Shown here piece after piece: positions 25,783 to 34,297 of a DNA stretch of 64,000 nt. How positions within the stretch are numbered: the stretch's first letter is position 1; every line of letters starts with the position of its first letter. Both the position numbers and the translations under genes were made by a program. The DNA is from Bradyrhizobium nitroreducens (GTDB taxonomy: Bacteria > Pseudomonadota > Alphaproteobacteria > Rhizobiales > Xanthobacteraceae), in the NCBI RefSeq assembly GCF_002776695.1, contig NZ_LFJC01000003.1:5994013-6058012 (forward strand). Reading direction: 5' to 3'. The notes under the pieces are model-generated. The model was given only the letters and a program-made list of their open reading frames with translations. It was not told the origin of the DNA and made no database searches.

Positions 25783-25883
25783 TCCCGACGCGTCTCGGGA
25801 GCCGGCTATTCCCAATCGATAGGAGATAGAGCCGTGATTTGCGGCGGTCACATCGTGCAGCAAGACGCCGGGGGGCCTGAGGG
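25783..25883 (+). other. Short gap inside the acyltransferase operon
   Basis: About 100 bp without a gene. GGAGATAGAG around 25822 and GAGGG just before 25884 are ribosome-site-like. No terminator or promoter was recognised, so the last acyltransferase is probably still in the same transcript. Confidence 0.3.
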
Positions 25884-27266
25884 GTGAGCGCTTCTGCCAG
25901 CAAAAGGCGGAGCGGATCCCGCGCCGGGGCGAGCGTCCCCGATGCCGGGGCGAATGACGTTCTGTGCTATATGGACCAGGCCTCGTTCGTCGGACTGCGG
26001 GCGCTTGGGCGCGGGCCGGCGCTGCAAGTCACTTGGCTATATCCTCACGCGATCGATGAGACCGCCGTGACGCAATTCAGCGAGCGGCTCGCACAGGGAT
26101 TGCTCGGACGCCTCGTGCAGCGTTCACCATTGCCATGGGGGCGGCACCGTTGGGTGGCCAACCCCGTGCCAGGCCCGGTGGCGTGGTTTCGCGATCCGCT
26201 CCCTCGCGAGTCTCTCTCAAGGTTGCGACGCGTGCTGCTGGATCTGCCCGTGGATCCCGAGCGTGGTCCAGGCTGGCGCTTGGCAGTCCAGGCGCTGGAA
26301 GGCGGTGGCTGCGCGTTGACACTGCTGGTGTCGCACACGATCGCCGACATGCAGGCCACCAGCCAAGCCATTGCCGACGCGGTGGCCGGTCGACGTCTCG
26401 GCTGCGGGTTCTCGCCTCCATCTTGGCGAGGGTCTCCCCTGATGCTGGCGCGCGACAGCGTCGAGAGCCTGCGCGCCCTGCCTGGTGTTTGGCGCGCTGT
26501 GGTGGCTCTCACGCAGCGCTCGGGCAAGCGGCGGGCGAGCTTGCCGCGCTCGAGGCCTGGCGCGCGAAGCCGGTCTCAGTTTGAGCCGGCAGTGGACGTG
26601 CCGCTCGTGCAGGTGGTCATCGACGCAGGAGTGTGCCAGCAGCGTGCGTCGGATCTGGGCGTCGCGAGCAACACGCTGATCATGGCGTTCGCGGCACGGC
26701 TCGCTTTCAGGATGGATCGCGTGGACGCATCAGGACGCGTGAAACTGGTGTTGCCGGTCAGCGACCGTCATTCGAATGATCGGCGCGGCAACGCGCTGCG
26801 GTCGATCACGGTGATGGCGGACCCCGATGCTTGCCGCAGCGATCCGCGCACCTTGCAACGGGATCTCAAGGCCGCACTGGCCTCGCTGATCCGAAACGGC
26901 GACGATCTATCGCCATTGTTTCCGCTGATCCCCTATGTGCCGCTGTGGCTGGCGCGCCGCCTGGAGCGGGAGGCGCTCGGGGCGGACCTGCCTGTTGGCT
27001 GCAGCCTGATCGGCGAATTGCCGCTCGACGTGAACCGCCCCTGCGGCGAGGCATCGCTCCTGCAGATTTCGTTGCTGGAGTGCTATACAGCTTCGGAGCT
27101 CGAGCGGCTGGGAGGCGTGCTATTCATCCCGTGCTACCGCGTCGGCGAGCGGCTATTCATGACCGTGTCCGGATACGCGCCAGACCGCGTAACGACCCGT
27201 GCTCAGTTGGCGCCCTTCGTGCGCGATGCGCTCCGGGATATGTGCATATACGGGACGGCGAGCTGA
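25884..27266 (+). CDS. Condensation/WS-DGAT-like acyltransferase, paralogue 3 of 3, altered active-site motif
   Basis: A 460-residue paralogue starting at GTG 25884 behind GAGGG. It keeps the shared N-terminal pattern (YMDQASFVGLRALGRG, LVQRSPLPWGRHRW), VDPERGPGWRL and the late DLPVGCSLIGELP. Its active motif is VSHTIADMQAT (about residue 152): the His and Asp remain, but the Gly of HxxxDG is Met. That may change geometry or specificity, so activity should be considered likely but less certain. It has a longer Ser/Arg-rich N-terminus than the others. It ends about 58 bp from the convergent exporter permease. Confidence 0.68.
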   Translation: MSASASKRRSGSRAGASVPDAGANDVLCYMDQASFVGLRALGRGPALQVTWLYPHAIDETAVTQFSERLAQGLLGRLVQRSPLPWGRHRWVANPVPGPVAWFRDPLPRESLSRLRRVLLDLPVDPERGPGWRLAVQALEGGGCALTLLVSHTIADMQATSQAIADAVAGRRLGCGFSPPSWRGSPLMLARDSVESLRALPGVWRAVVALTQRSGKRRASLPRSRPGARSRSQFEPAVDVPLVQVVIDAGVCQQRASDLGVASNTLIMAFAARLAFRMDRVDASGRVKLVLPVSDRHSNDRRGNALRSITVMADPDACRSDPRTLQRDLKAALASLIRNGDDLSPLFPLIPYVPLWLARRLEREALGADLPVGCSLIGELPLDVNRPCGEASLLQISLLECYTASELERLGGVLFIPCYRVGERLFMTVSGYAPDRVTTRAQLAPFVRDALRDMCIYGTAS

Positions 27267-27324
27267 CGATAACCGAAGACGGAATATCGCGCCACGATCG
27301 AGATGGAGAACCTAGGTTTCACGT

Positions 27325-28491
27325 TCAAGCGACGCGCAGCGCGTCGACGATCTTCATGCGGGCGGCTCGCACCGCCGGCAGGAAACCGCCGAGGAAGCCC
27401 ATCACGAGAGCGAAAACGAGCGATTTCAGCACGATCCCGGGCGTCAGTACAAACCGAAATGCGAGCTCGGAGAGCGATGTCCAGTTGAGCGTCGTGATCT
27501 TCACCTGCGTCATCAGTGACGCGAATAGGATTCCAAAGGCCCAACCGATCAGCGCGAGCAGCAGCGCCTCGACAAGGAATGCAATCAGGATCCGTGAGCG
27601 CCGAAACCCGAGCGCGCGCAGCACTCCTACTTCCATCATGCGGCTGGCCACGGCCGCGTACATGGTAATCGTCGCGCCGATGACCGCGCCGAGCGAGAAC
27701 ATCACCGAGAGCGTGAGCCCGAGAACCTGAATAAACCCTGAGAGCAGGCGTGACTGCTCCTCATAGAAGATGCGCTCGCGCTTGGCCTCGATGGTAAGGC
27801 GGGGATCCGCTTCGAGGCGCGCCTTGAGGGCGTCGAAGCCGGAGCGATCGGCCAGCCGTACCGTGATCGAAGAGAAGAAGTCTCGACGGAACGATTGCAT
27901 GAGCTGTTCGCTATCGCCCCAGATCTCGGAATCGAACCCGCTGCCGCGCGCGTCGAACCGGCCCACGATCCTCCACTCCCGCTGAGCAAACCGGAGGCTC
28001 GATCCGATCTCGACGTCTTCGAAGCGTCCCGCGAGGGCTCGGCCAATGACGATCTCGTTCGATCCCGGACGAAACATGCGCCCCTCGGCGATCCGCACTT
28101 GCGGGCGCACGGCCAAGGCGGCCGGACCGACCCCGCGGATCAAGAGGTTGCTCGCCTGCCTGGTCTTGCGCCTTGGCTGCGCGATCAAAACCGCCACCTC
28201 CTTCGATACGAGCGGCGCGCCTTCGGCCCCGATGACGATTTCGGGCTGGCTTTCGATGATCCTGGCCTGCCGGCGGTCGATCAGGCTCTGGATCTCGACT
28301 TCCGCAGAGCGGCGCACGAAGATGACATTCGTGTCTTCGCCGGTCGCGACGAGCGTCTGTTTCAGTCCGGAGTCGAGCATGAGCACGGCAGCGTAGACGA
28401 ACACCACGAGGGCCATGCCCGTCGCGGTCAGCAAATTGGTGAGCTTGCGCTCCTGCAGGTTTCGCAAGCTGTAGGAGAGCAGCAACGGCAT
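27325..28491 (-). CDS. ABC transporter permease (FtsX/MacB-DevC type), second permease
   Basis: A 388-residue permease with the MacB/FtsX architecture: one N-terminal membrane helix (LTNLLTATGMALVVFVYAA), a large periplasmic domain (about 50-260), and three C-terminal helices including VMFSLGAVIGATITMYAAV and the conserved cytoplasmic loop EVGVLRALGFRRSRILIAFLVE. It lies 2 bp after the first permease, the last of a four-gene minus-strand operon (adaptor, ATPase, two permeases). MacB usually fuses ATPase and permease as a homodimer; here they are separate and two different permeases suggest a heterodimer. It is convergent with the acyltransferase operon. Such machines push substrates from the outer leaflet or periplasm through an outer-membrane channel; none is encoded here. 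Confidence 0.87.
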   Translation of the reverse strand: MPLLLSYSLRNLQERKLTNLLTATGMALVVFVYAAVLMLDSGLKQTLVATGEDTNVIFVRRSAEVEIQSLIDRRQARIIESQPEIVIGAEGAPLVSKEVAVLIAQPRRKTRQASNLLIRGVGPAALAVRPQVRIAEGRMFRPGSNEIVIGRALAGRFEDVEIGSSLRFAQREWRIVGRFDARGSGFDSEIWGDSEQLMQSFRRDFFSSITVRLADRSGFDALKARLEADPRLTIEAKRERIFYEEQSRLLSGFIQVLGLTLSVMFSLGAVIGATITMYAAVASRMMEVGVLRALGFRRSRILIAFLVEALLLALIGWAFGILFASLMTQVKITTLNWTSLSELAFRFVLTPGIVLKSLVFALVMGFLGGFLPAVRAARMKIVDALRVA

Positions 28492-28493
28492 GG

Positions 28494-29663
28494 TCAGCCC
28501 AACGCCCGAAGGCCGTCGACGATGTTGACGCGGGCTGCCCTGCGCATCGGCAGGACCGCGGCCAGGATTCCGACCACCACCGCCGCAAGTGCCTGCAGCA
28601 TGACAGTGTTGGCGCTCACGATCAGCGTCGGGAACAGCGTGGCGGAGAGCTCGGCAAGGTGCGCGGCGACCGGAGGCGTGAGCCCGATGCCGATCGCACC
28701 GCCGATCGAAGCTATCAGGATGGATTCCCCGAGGATCAATCGCGCCACGTAGCCGGGGCTGAAGCCGATGGCTTTCAGAGTGGCATATTCGCGGAGCCGC
28801 TCGCGGGCCGTCATCGCCATGGTGTTCGCCATGACCGCCAGGATGATGAAGATCACCACGAAGGAGACGACACGAATGGAAATGAGGATTGCCTCGGTCT
28901 GCTTTACGAAGCCGATCTGGAACGCGCGCTCGGTCTCGGTGAGCGTCTCGGCGAGCGAGTTTCGAAACACTTGGTCGATGGCCTGACTGACGTCCGCGAC
29001 GCTATCCAGGCCGGCGACGTCCACGGCGAACACGCCCACCTGGTCGGCTTGTGCCTTGGAGCGCACGCGCAATGTTTCGTTCAGGTAGTCCCAGCGGAAG
29101 AAGAGCTGCGACGTGTCGGTCTTGGGATCCCGGCCGTCGAAGACGCCGCAGATCAAGAACTCCCAATTGCCGGGGAAGATGGTCCCGCGCAGCTGGATCA
29201 CGTCGCCGGGCTTGAAGCCGTAGCGTCTGGCGAGCTTGCGCCCGACAATCGCGCCGCGGCGCTCGTGCAGGAAGGCGCGCCGCACATCGTCCGGAACCAG
29301 GATCTCGGGGAACATGTCGAGATAGCTCGCGGCATCGATCGCAAACTGGGGAAAGAAGTTCTTCGAATCCTTGTAGACGCCGCCGAACCAGCTCAGATGA
29401 GTGACGCGCCGCACGCCTTCGACGGCGCTGATGCGCTTCTGATAGGATTTCGGCAGCGGCAGCGTAAAGGAGACGGCGTTTCGGGTCAGCAGCCGCGAAG
29501 GCACGGCGCCGTCCACCCCCGCATACCACGTTTTGACGACGGTCTGGAGCACGCCGAAGGCGAGGATCGCGACAATGAGCCCGACGAGCGTCAGCGACGT
29601 GCGCAGCCGGTGGCGCAAGATGTTGCGCGCCACGAGCGTGAGCCACTGGCTCATGACCGGCAC
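28494..29663 (-). CDS. ABC transporter permease (FtsX/MacB-DevC type), first permease
   Basis: A 389-residue permease with an N-terminal helix (RTSLTLVGLIVAILAFGVLQ), a periplasmic domain (about 45-265) and three C-terminal helices. The FtsX-type loop is REYATLKAIGFSPGYVARLI (about residues 295-315). It follows the ATPase without a gap: the frame opens at a GTG directly after the ATPase TGA, with an ATG three codons later as an alternative. It would pair with the second permease and the separate ATPase. Similarity to cyanobacterial DevC and to MacB is by architecture; the substrate is inferred only from the neighbouring lipid-like biosynthetic genes. Confidence 0.87.
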   Translation of the reverse strand: MPVMSQWLTLVARNILRHRLRTSLTLVGLIVAILAFGVLQTVVKTWYAGVDGAVPSRLLTRNAVSFTLPLPKSYQKRISAVEGVRRVTHLSWFGGVYKDSKNFFPQFAIDAASYLDMFPEILVPDDVRRAFLHERRGAIVGRKLARRYGFKPGDVIQLRGTIFPGNWEFLICGVFDGRDPKTDTSQLFFRWDYLNETLRVRSKAQADQVGVFAVDVAGLDSVADVSQAIDQVFRNSLAETLTETERAFQIGFVKQTEAILISIRVVSFVVIFIILAVMANTMAMTARERLREYATLKAIGFSPGYVARLILGESILIASIGGAIGIGLTPPVAAHLAELSATLFPTLIVSANTVMLQALAAVVVGILAAVLPMRRAARVNIVDGLRALG

Positions 29664-30395
29664 TCACTCAAGGCGCTGCTCCACCAGATAGGAAAGATCG
29701 CCCTTCTCCAGGCTCATGATGCGTTTCGCATGCGCGGCGGCGCGGTGATCGTGCGTGACCATGACGATCGTCTTGCCCATGTCGCGGTTCAACCGCTGCA
29801 TGATCTCGAGCACCTCCTTCGCCGACTGCCGGTCGAGGTCACCTGTCGGCTCATCGGCCACCAGCAACGTCGGGTCGGTCACGATCGCCCGCGCGATCGC
29901 CACGCGCTGCTGTTGTCCCCCCGATAGTTCCGAGGGCAAATGCTTGACGCGATCGCTGAGGCCGACCAGGCCGAGCGCGAATTGCGCGCGGTCTCGGCGT
30001 TCGCGCCGCCCCAGATCCGTGAGCGTGAGAGGCAGCTCGACGTTCTCGAGCGCCGTGAGCACGGGCATCAAATTGTAGAACTGGAAGATGAAGCCCACGT
30101 TCGCCGCGCGCCAGTCGGCGAGTTCTGCTTCCGGAAGGAGCGTGATGTCCTCGCCGCCCACCTTGATCGAGCCGTGATCCGGACTATCGATGCCGGCGAT
30201 CAGGTTGAGCATCGTCGATTTGCCCGACCCCGACGGGCCCATCAGGGCGAGGAACTCCTTGCGACGGATGTCGAAGGTGAGTCTGGAAAGAACCGGGACG
30301 ATCTGTGCGCCTCGCCGGTAGCTCTTGCTCACGTCGCTCAGCGCGATCAGCACGTCTTCTCCGGTCCGCGCCTCGGAGAGGTGAAGCACGGTCAC
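29664..30395 (-). CDS. ABC transporter ATP-binding protein (LolD/MacB/DevA type)
   Basis: A 243-residue ATPase with an intact catalytic set: Walker [17 protein letters not shown] (about residue 53), Q-loop region [20 protein letters not shown], signature [15 protein letters not shown] (about 158), Walker [13 protein letters not shown] (about 180) and the switch histidine in MVTHDHRAA. The FQFYNLMP segment is typical of the FtsE/LolD/MacB class that drives mechanotransmission rather than classic transport. It starts at a GTG that overlaps the adaptor stop as GTGA, so translation is coupled. It energises the two downstream permeases. Confidence 0.93.
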   Translation of the reverse strand: MTVLHLSEARTGEDVLIALSDVSKSYRRGAQIVPVLSRLTFDIRRKEFLALMGPSGSGKSTMLNLIAGIDSPDHGSIKVGGEDITLLPEAELADWRAANVGFIFQFYNLMPVLTALENVELPLTLTDLGRRERRDRAQFALGLVGLSDRVKHLPSELSGGQQQRVAIARAIVTDPTLLVADEPTGDLDRQSAKEVLEIMQRLNRDMGKTIVMVTHDHRAAAHAKRIMSLEKGDLSYLVEQRLE

Positions 30396-31639
30396 TTCGT
30401 CGCCTGCTTTACTGCGCGCCCGTCGACGAGATCTTCCAGCGGCCGAACCACGACGCGGGTGCCGGCTTTGAGGTCGCGGACCTCGATCTGGTCGCCCACC
30501 TTCGCGCCGAGATCCACACTGCGCAGTCGGGCCTTGCCATCCTCGACGACGAAAAGATGCTGTCGCCCATCGAGCTCGAAGACAGCAGCCATCGGCACCG
30601 CAAGAACAGGCTTGCGCTCCGGTTCGGATACTTCACGCTCGAGGAAAGCGACCTTGGCGCTCATGTCCGGAAGCATTCTCGGGTCGCGCTGCACGAACCG
30701 GGCTTTCACGAGGGTCGAGGCCTTGGCGCGATCGACGGTCGGCACCATCCGGCTGACCAGGCCCTCGAAACGCTCGCCGGGGATCGCGTCCAGCTGGATC
30801 TCGACCGGTTGCCCGACGTGGATGCTGAGATAAGACGACTCCGCCACGTCGGCTTCCACCTCCAGCGAGTCCATGTCGGCGATGGTGACGACCGCGCCCT
30901 TGGTGTCGACCGCCTGCGAGAACGGCGTGATCGTGTCGCCCACGTTGGCGTGCCGGGTGAGGACGACGCCGTCGAACGGCGCTCGGATCTGGGTCTGTCC
31001 GACGGCAACTTCGGAGGCGCGGAGATTGGCCTGCGCCGCGGCAATGGCGGCCCCGTATCCGGCAAAGGCAGCGCGTGCCTTGGCGAGGCGTGCCTCGGCG
31101 CTTTCGCGCGTCGAGTCGCTGATGATGTTCTTCTCGCCGAGGGCCTCGGAACGCTTGAACGCGATTTCAGCCTGCGTGAGCTCCGCCCGTCCCTGGGCAA
31201 GGTTGGCTTCCGCAACCTGCACGTTGGCGGCTGCCTGGTCGCGCACCGCCACCGTGTCGCTGCTTTCGATCCGGGCGATCACCTCACCCTCGTGCACCTT
31301 GCTGCCTTCAAGCACACCGAGCCATTCGAGACGGCCCGTCGCCTTCGAGGCGACGGACGCCTTGCGTTGCGCGACGACGTACCCCGTCGCGTTCAGCAGC
31401 GTCAGCGCCTGCGACGGATAGATGGAGTAGACGACCGCCGTCTCGACGACGATCTGCGAATGCCGGCGCCACATCCAGATCGCGCCGGCGATACCGACGA
31501 GCAGCGCGACGAGAAAGACCCGTCCCAGGGTACGGCGGAATTGTCTGCGCCGCCGCGAGCCAGCGCTACGGTCGATTGCGAGGCCGGACAGATCGGAGGC
31601 GTCGGATGCGCCGTCGCTCAGGGCTTGGGGCAAAGTCAT
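30392..31639 (-). CDS. HlyD/MacA-family periplasmic adaptor subunit of the exporter
   Basis: A 415-residue membrane-fusion protein. It has a short cytoplasmic tail, one membrane helix (VFLVALLVGIAGAIWMW, about 40-57), a split biotinyl-lipoyl-like half (VASKATGRLEWLGVLEGSKV), a long alpha-helical hairpin rich in Ala/Glu/Gln (about 125-215), the second lipoyl half (IRAPFDGVVLTRHANVGD) and beta-barrel/membrane-proximal domains. It links the inner-membrane permease to an outer-membrane TolC-like channel, which must be encoded elsewhere. It is the first gene of the exporter operon and is divergent from the glycosyltransferase. Confidence 0.9.
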   Translation of the reverse strand: MTLPQALSDGASDASDLSGLAIDRSAGSRRRRQFRRTLGRVFLVALLVGIAGAIWMWRRHSQIVVETAVVYSIYPSQALTLLNATGYVVAQRKASVASKATGRLEWLGVLEGSKVHEGEVIARIESSDTVAVRDQAAANVQVAEANLAQGRAELTQAEIAFKRSEALGEKNIISDSTRESAEARLAKARAAFAGYGAAIAAAQANLRASEVAVGQTQIRAPFDGVVLTRHANVGDTITPFSQAVDTKGAVVTIADMDSLEVEADVAESSYLSIHVGQPVEIQLDAIPGERFEGLVSRMVPTVDRAKASTLVKARFVQRDPRMLPDMSAKVAFLEREVSEPERKPVLAVPMAAVFELDGRQHLFVVEDGKARLRSVDLGAKVGDQIEVRDLKAGTRVVVRPLEDLVDGRAVKQATK

Positions 31640-31793
31640 GGTTTGATCATGGACTTCCGAACAAAATAGCGCAGACTTTTAAGGAAATATCCTATCCAGA
31701 AAGCCGTAAGCCATGCGCTTGACCACTGTCAATTAGCATTAAAGGGTCGCCCTTGACATCCGTGATTTCGTATTCTCCAAATCTTCTTCGAGC
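31640..31793. promoter_or_regulatory. Divergent promoter region between exporter operon and glycosyltransferase
   Basis: About 154 bp of comparatively AT-rich sequence between two outward-facing genes. A TTGACA hexamer at 31753-31758 and a TTGACC at 31720-31725 could be -35 elements for the plus-strand gene, but the matching -10 boxes are weak. No operator symmetry was recognised. Confidence 0.35.
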
Positions 31794-33107
31794 GTGAGAC
31801 ATAGCCGCTGGCAGCCGCGCCGACGCGATCGCCATAACTCGACACCGCGAAAACCGGAGCGGGCCATAAAGTTTGCTATCGCAGTCCACGGGACACGAGG
31901 AGACATCGAGCCTGCAACTGCGGTGGCGCGTGAGCTGCAGCGCCGCGGGCACGACGTGAGGATGGCCGTGCCTCCCAATCTCGTCGGGTTCGCCGAGTTG
32001 GCCGGTCTAGGTTCGGTGAGTTCTTACGGCCCCGATTCCCAACGGCAGCTCGAGGCGGAGGTTTTCCACGACTGGTTCGAGTTGCGCAATCCGGTCAAGG
32101 TGCTGCGCCAAGCGCGGGAGTACCTCGTCGAGGGCTGGACGGACATGAGCGCGACCCTCACCCGTTTGGCCGCCGGCGCCGATGTGATCCTCAGCGGTAC
32201 GACCTATCAGGAGCTGGCCGCAAACGTTGCCGAGGCCCAGGGAGTGCCGCTTGCCGCCCTGCATTACTTCCCCGTCAGGGCGAACAACCACATCCTGCCG
32301 TTTCGATTACCCCAGAGTTTGGTCGCGCCCCTGTGGTCGGTTGCCGAGTGGTTGCATTGGCGCCTGTTGCGGCCGGCCTATGATGAACAGCGCCGGGCTC
32401 TGGGGCTTCCGCACTCCAGAATTCGTGCCGTGCGTCAGATCGTCGAATCCGGCGCGCTGGAGATTCAAGCCTATGACAAGGTGTTCTTTCCCGGACTTGA
32501 GGCGCAATGGGGCTGGAAGAGACCGTTGGTGGGAACGATGGCTTTGGAATCCGCCACCCGCTTCGATGATTCCGTGAATTCCTGGATCGGCGCCGGCTGC
32601 CGGCCAATTTACTTCGGGTTCGGCAGCATGCCGGTCGACAAGCCGGCCGAGACCGTTGAGATGATCGCAAATGCGTGCCGGGAACTCGGTGAGCGTGCGC
32701 TGATCTGTTCTGGAATCCTGCCCCTTGAAGGCACGGCCCCGACACGGGACGTCATGATCGTGCCCTCGGTCAATCACGCCACGGTCTTACCGCGCTGCCG
32801 CGCCATCGTTCACCATGGCGGCTCCGGCACCACGGCCGCGAGCGTGCGCTCCGGCGTTCCGACTCTTGTCCTCTGGATCGGCGCCGACCAACCGGTATGG
32901 GCGACACAGATCAAACGCCTGGGAGTGGGTACCTCACGTCGGTTCACTGCAACGACCGCGGAGACCCTTCGACATGATCTACGGACCGTTCTGGCGCCAG
33001 GATGCGCCACTCGGGCGCGCGAGATGGCCAATCAGATGACGCCGCCGAGCAGAAGCCTGACGGCTACCGTCGCGCTTCTCGAAGAGTTGGCCGCCATGCG
33101 CGCGTGA
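31794..33107 (+). CDS. GT1/MGT-type glycosyltransferase (GT-B fold, nucleotide-sugar dependent)
   Basis: A 437-residue GT-B glycosyltransferase of the group that includes macrolide, glycopeptide, glycopeptidolipid and sterol glycosyltransferases. The N-terminal acceptor domain begins KFAIAVHGTRGDIEPATAVA, and the C-terminal nucleotide-sugar site is VLPRCRAIVHHGGSGTTAAS, continuing GVPTLVLWIGADQP (about residues 330-370). It should add one sugar to a lipid or polyketide/peptide acceptor. The in-frame GTG at 31794 precedes an Arg-rich leader of about 24 residues. The family usually starts at M-K-F; here that position is an ATA codon (31869), so the true start is uncertain. Gene context suggests it acts on the PKS-derived product. 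Confidence 0.87.
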   Translation: MRHSRWQPRRRDRHNSTPRKPERAIKFAIAVHGTRGDIEPATAVARELQRRGHDVRMAVPPNLVGFAELAGLGSVSSYGPDSQRQLEAEVFHDWFELRNPVKVLRQAREYLVEGWTDMSATLTRLAAGADVILSGTTYQELAANVAEAQGVPLAALHYFPVRANNHILPFRLPQSLVAPLWSVAEWLHWRLLRPAYDEQRRALGLPHSRIRAVRQIVESGALEIQAYDKVFFPGLEAQWGWKRPLVGTMALESATRFDDSVNSWIGAGCRPIYFGFGSMPVDKPAETVEMIANACRELGERALICSGILPLEGTAPTRDVMIVPSVNHATVLPRCRAIVHHGGSGTTAASVRSGVPTLVLWIGADQPVWATQIKRLGVGTSRRFTATTAETLRHDLRTVLAPGCATRAREMANQMTPPSRSLTATVALLEELAAMRA

Positions 33108-33196
33108 CGTTGATCTCCAGGCGATCCGCGCACGAGGCCCGGGCCGCGAGCGGTTTAAGGAAGCGCGATCTCGGCCGACGGAGACAAACCAGATCC

Positions 33197-34297
33197 TCAC
33201 CCCAGCTGCGAAACCAGCGTGACCAGCTCCGACTGGCGATGAACTCCCGTCTTCGAGAAGATCGACTTGAGGTGGTTGCGGGCCGTTTCGCGCGAGATGT
33301 TCAGGTGTTCGGCCGCGCCGGCGATCGATGTGCCGGTTGCAAGCAGGGCGGCCAGGCGGGATTCCGCCGGGGTGAGATCGAACGCCTGGCCGATCAGCAC
33401 CGGGTCCGGCGCCGGGCGCGGCGTGAGGTTGGACAGGATTAGCAGGACGCGCGCGCCGAGGAAGACGGAACGCGCCGCGCCGTCCACTGGCAGGGTCCGC
33501 AACACGACCGGGGGCTTCATCGTCCGCCGAATGAGGATGGGAGAGGCGGGGATGGCGGCAGCGTCCGGCGTCGATCGGATCATGCCGATCAACTGATCGA
33601 ACCTCGTCATCGCCTGCTTGTCGCGGAGAATGAGACGCCGCTCCCTAACGCGGATCTCGTCGTCGAAGCCGCGATCGGCCGCCGCGTTCGTGCGCAGGAC
33701 CATTCCCTCCCGGTTGAGGATCAAGGCGGGCTGTCGGACCCGGTCGAGGACGTCGGTCATCGAGGTCAGTGCCGCCCGTCCAACCACTGTGGCGAGCGTG
33801 GCGGTTTCGGTCAGGCGCGGCGCCAATTGGGCCAGTAGCTCCTTGTCGCGCGCCGCGAAGGAGCCTTCGCGGCCAGTTCGCTGGAGCGTCAAGGCCCACG
33901 CCGCGCTGCCAGCCCAGAAGCCGATGCCGGCAAACCAACGGTATCCGAATGGAAACAGCACCTCGTTGTACATGGGATCGGCACGAATCTGCTCAGCGCT
34001 CATCACATCGAGATCGGTCACGACCTCGCCCGCCATCATGCGCGGAAAACCCTTGGCGCGCGGGTCCCTCAAATGCCAATTATTCCTGAAGTAGAAGTCG
34101 GTGGCTTCGGCGATCGATTCCGTGCGTGGGACGTCCGGCGTCCTGATGTCGCTCTGAAGGAGTATGGCCGCTGAGGCTCCAACCGCCTTGCAGATGTCGT
34201 CCATGATGCCGCGCCAGGCTTCCGGATTTACGGCAGCCTCGCCAAGTCGATCGAGGACCTTCGAAAGCTCCCCATCGTCAATCTTACTCGCCTTCAC
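33197..34297 (-). CDS. LuxR-family transcriptional regulator
   Basis: About 366 residues with a C-terminal LuxR/GerE helix-turn-helix (DLTPAESRLAALLATGTSIA, then ISRETARNHLKSIFSKTGVH, about residues 300-360). The N-terminal 290 residues show no AHL-binding or receiver motif that I can recognise; a PAS-like segment (RVRQPALILNREGMVLRTN) lies in the middle, as in many rhizobial regulators of this size. The GTG at 34297 is chosen because GGAGGGGG lies 7 bp upstream; the frame extends to 34444 without a ribosome site. It is convergent with the glycosyltransferase and divergent from the giant RTX gene, which it may control. Confidence 0.85.
   Translation of the reverse strand: MKASKIDDGELSKVLDRLGEAAVNPEAWRGIMDDICKAVGASAAILLQSDIRTPDVPRTESIAEATDFYFRNNWHLRDPRAKGFPRMMAGEVVTDLDVMSAEQIRADPMYNEVLFPFGYRWFAGIGFWAGSAAWALTLQRTGREGSFAARDKELLAQLAPRLTETATLATVVGRAALTSMTDVLDRVRQPALILNREGMVLRTNAAADRGFDDEIRVRERRLILRDKQAMTRFDQLIGMIRSTPDAAAIPASPILIRRTMKPPVVLRTLPVDGAARSVFLGARVLLILSNLTPRPAPDPVLIGQAFDLTPAESRLAALLATGTSIAGAAEHLNISRETARNHLKSIFSKTGVHRQSELVTLVSQLG

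Noticed and set aside
26831-27730. 299-codon frame spanning the end of the last acyltransferase and the exporter permease
   Set aside because: It overlaps two well-supported genes on different strands and its translation is Arg/Ala-rich with no domain.
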